Assembly (NCBI RefSeq): GCF_003049645.1
Contig: NZ_PYWK01000001.1
Coordinates: 992,001-1,056,000, forward strand
Direction of reading: 5' to 3'
DNA: 64,000 nucleotides
Source of the DNA: Metasolibacillus fluoroglycofenilyticus
GTDB lineage: Bacteria > Bacillota > Bacilli > Bacillales_A > Planococcaceae
The translations under genes and the position numbers were made by a program. Below, piece after piece: positions 62,166 to 64,000 of this stretch; within the stretch, counting starts at the first letter, position 1; every line of letters begins with the position of its first letter. The notes under the pieces were generated by a model. It worked only from the letters and a program-made list of their open reading frames with translations, did no database searches and was not told where the DNA came from.

Positions 62166-63930
62166 AATATGGAATAGTATTGTCGGGAAGCTGTGGGGAA
62201 CCATATTGCTTCTCGTTTCCTTTGTATTATTTATCTTCACGGTGTTCATGCTGGAGTTTTTAGAAAATTATCATAGTGCCAGGGCCGAAGAGACATTGCG
62301 CCAAACTGCCTCGACAATTGCGAACATTGTTGATGGTGATTTAACAGATAATTCACCCTATGAAATTATTCGCAGTGTATTACACGAGGGGACAAATGCG
62401 CTCATTGTAGAAAATCCTGATGGTGCTGTTTATGCCATTCAAGAAGGAATTAATCAAGAGGGTATACAAGCGCAAATTTTACAGGATAAAGCGTTCGAAA
62501 ATATTTATGCAAGTAGCCAGCCAATTTTGCAGGAAATGATTTTACCATCACAAAAGAATGAAGATAAGATGGAAACATACGTTGTACTCGCGTTTCCATT
62601 AAAGGGTGATGCGGCTTTACATGGTGCAGTGTTTATTTATCAAAATCCAGATGCGATGCATGAAACAAGTAAGGAAACGACAAAAATTGTCTTTATTTCA
62701 GCGCTTATTGCTTTTGTCTTAACGACGTTTTTTGCCTTTTTCTTATCAAGTCGTATTACTTATCCTTTAAGAAAGATGCGTGAGTATGCCTTTGAAATTG
62801 CAAAAGGCCGCTTCGATTCACAAGTGCCGACAACACAAAATGATGAAATTGGACAGTTAGCTGTTGCTTTCAACCAAATGGGGCGTCAGTTGAAGCATCA
62901 TTTAGAAGTAATTAACCAAGAAAAAGAGCAGCTATCGAGTATTTTAACATCGATGACAGATGCTGTAATTACGTTTAATCGTGACAGGACGATTTTAGTT
63001 AGCAACCCGCCAGCAGAGCGACTTTTGCAAAAATGGTTTGTTGCGAAAGGGGCACAAAGCACAAAGCCTATTCCTGCTGAAATTTATCATATGCTGGACC
63101 ATGTGCTCGATTTTGAGGATAAAATTGAAGAAGAAATTGAAATGGATGGCTCCTACTATAGCATTGCCATTAGCCCGCTTTATAGTGGGGAGCTTGTGCG
63201 TGGTGCAGTAGCTGTTATTCGCGACCAAACAGAGCAGCATCGTTTAGAAAAGCTACGCTCTGATTTTATTGCCAATGTTTCACATGAATTGCGTACACCC
63301 ATTGCAATGCTACAAGGCTATTCTGAAGCTATTTTAGATGGCGTAGTTATCGATGAAGATGAGCGCAATGAAATGATTAAAATTATTTATGATGAATCAC
63401 AGCGAATGGGACGACTTGTCACAGATTTACTTGATTTAGCACGAATGGAATCAGGACATATGCGCTTATATAAAAATCTCATTCCACTTGTACCTGTGCT
63501 TGAGCGCATGACGCAAAAATTCGCGCAAGTAGCAAAGGAAAAGCATGTAGATTTGCGCTTCATCACGAATATCGAAGAGGATGTAGTGATTAATATTGAC
63601 GAAGACCGCATTGAGCAAGTGTTGACAAACTTGGTTGACAATGCACTGCGTCATACACCTGTTGATGGTGCTGTAACAGTGTCCGCAACTTATGAAAAAT
63701 CCTATGCAAAAATCGAAGTGCGAGATACAGGAATTGGTATTCCAAAAGATGATTTACCATATGTCTTTGAGCGTTTTTATAAAGCAGATAAAGCGCGAAC
63801 ACGCTCCAAAGGCGGTACAGGGCTAGGTTTAGCCATTGCCCGCAATATCGTTGAGGCACATAATGGAAATATTGCGGTAACAAGCGTTGAAAAAGAAGGA
63901 ACTGCATTTACTTTTTATTTGCCATTGTAA
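62158..63930 (+). CDS. resE: Sensor histidine kinase ResE
   Basis: Protein of 590 residues: a membrane helix at about 11-33, an extracytoplasmic sensor (35-170), a second helix at about 176-198, HAMP (199-250), a PAS domain (about 255-370), a HisKA domain with FIANVSHELRTPIAMLQGYSEA, and an ATPase domain with NLVDNALRHTP, DTGIGIPKDDLPYVFERFYK and GGTGLGLAIARNIVEAHNG. ATG 62158 overlaps resD, so the pair is translationally coupled. It senses respiratory/redox state in B. subtilis. Confidence 0.93.
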   Translation: MNRIWNSIVGKLWGTILLLVSFVLFIFTVFMLEFLENYHSARAEETLRQTASTIANIVDGDLTDNSPYEIIRSVLHEGTNALIVENPDGAVYAIQEGINQEGIQAQILQDKAFENIYASSQPILQEMILPSQKNEDKMETYVVLAFPLKGDAALHGAVFIYQNPDAMHETSKETTKIVFISALIAFVLTTFFAFFLSSRITYPLRKMREYAFEIAKGRFDSQVPTTQNDEIGQLAVAFNQMGRQLKHHLEVINQEKEQLSSILTSMTDAVITFNRDRTILVSNPPAERLLQKWFVAKGAQSTKPIPAEIYHMLDHVLDFEDKIEEEIEMDGSYYSIAISPLYSGELVRGAVAVIRDQTEQHRLEKLRSDFIANVSHELRTPIAMLQGYSEAILDGVVIDEDERNEMIKIIYDESQRMGRLVTDLLDLARMESGHMRLYKNLIPLVPVLERMTQKFAQVAKEKHVDLRFITNIEEDVVINIDEDRIEQVLTNLVDNALRHTPVDGAVTVSATYEKSYAKIEVRDTGIGIPKDDLPYVFERFYKADKARTRSKGGTGLGLAIARNIVEAHNGNIAVTSVEKEGTAFTFYLPL

Positions 63931-63939
63931 TAGAATAAG

Positions 63940-63975
63940 AGGGTGTGGGAAATCGGATTTTCCCACACCCTTTAT
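63940..63975 (+). terminator. Intrinsic terminator after resE
   Basis: AGGGTGTGGGAAA (63940-63952) pairs with TTTCCCACACCCT; TTTATC follows. Confidence 0.85.
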
Positions 63976-63994
63976 CTATTTAAGAAGGTGAACT

Positions 63995-64000
63995 ATGAAT
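63995..64000 (+). CDS. Start of a further gene, cut by the window end
   Basis: ATGAAT at the very end is preceded by AAGAAGGTGAACT, a good ribosome site, right after the resE terminator. Only two codons are visible, so no function can be given. Confidence 0.4.

Overview
The window looks like the chromosome of an endospore-forming, low-GC member of the Bacillales close to Lysinibacillus (Caryophanaceae/Planococcaceae). Reasons: AT-rich DNA, strong AGGAGG-type ribosome sites with many GTG/TTG starts, the sporulation genes spoIIAA-spoIIAB-sigF-spoVAF, and Bacillus-like synteny (lexA / yneA-yneB-ynzC-tkt; nudF-fur-xerD-deoB; ribT-scpA-scpB; rluB-resABC-resDE). The genus assignment is an inference from gene content. 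I saw no rRNA, tRNA, CRISPR or intact insertion sequence.

Layout. 1-2.4 kb: a DUF2339 polytopic membrane protein. 2.5-15.1 kb: a nearly complete type IV pilus locus. Three pilin-like genes run leftward; a VanW-like exported protein, pilB, pilT, pilC, a major pilin, pilM, pilN, pilO and the prepilin peptidase pilD run rightward. 15.2-25.5 kb: a peptidase C26 amidase, then an accessory catabolic cluster (MFS transporter, IclR regulator, and an operon of two unusual aspartase/fumarase-family lyases flanking an aldehyde and an alcohol dehydrogenase), then a YebE-like protein. 25.8-30.3 kb: the LexA-controlled divergon lexA / yneA-yneB-ynzC, and tkt. 30.5-34 kb: a leftward LiaIHFSR-type envelope-stress operon. 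34.4-43.8 kb: yneF, thiolase, yqkE-like, VanZ, aldo/keto reductase, nudF, a SpoIIM-like protein, fur, xerD, deoB, pdp. 44-52.3 kb: spoIIAA-AB-sigF-spoVAF, lysA, ribT, DUF309, scpA, scpB and a D,D-carboxypeptidase. 52.8-56.2 kb: a two-component system with a CueP-like copper lipoprotein and a CcdA-like membrane protein. 56.5-64 kb: rluB, resA-resB-resC, resD-resE.

The most unusual aspects are three. (1) The intergenic regions carry dispersed, structured non-coding repeats of at least three kinds. Family A ends in a palindrome such as AATTACGCC-GA-GGCGTAATT and its hairpins show compensatory changes between copies. Family B is about 300 bp and has two copies, before pilM and resD. Families C/D are MITE-like, with GGGCTGTCC-type ends. 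Copies lie in the leader of lexA, in the pilus operon and around the lyase cluster, and they supply the C-terminal codons and stop codon of two proteins. (2) Both lyases keep the catalytic GSSxxPGKxNP loop but have changed substrate-binding motifs. A palindromic operator-like motif is shared by their promoter and that of the MFS transporter, with the IclR gene in between. (3) A copper/thiol module couples CueP, a CcdA-like reductant carrier and a sensor/regulator pair.

All functions are read from recognisable protein motifs and gene order. Promoters, operators and repeat structures are pattern calls made by eye.
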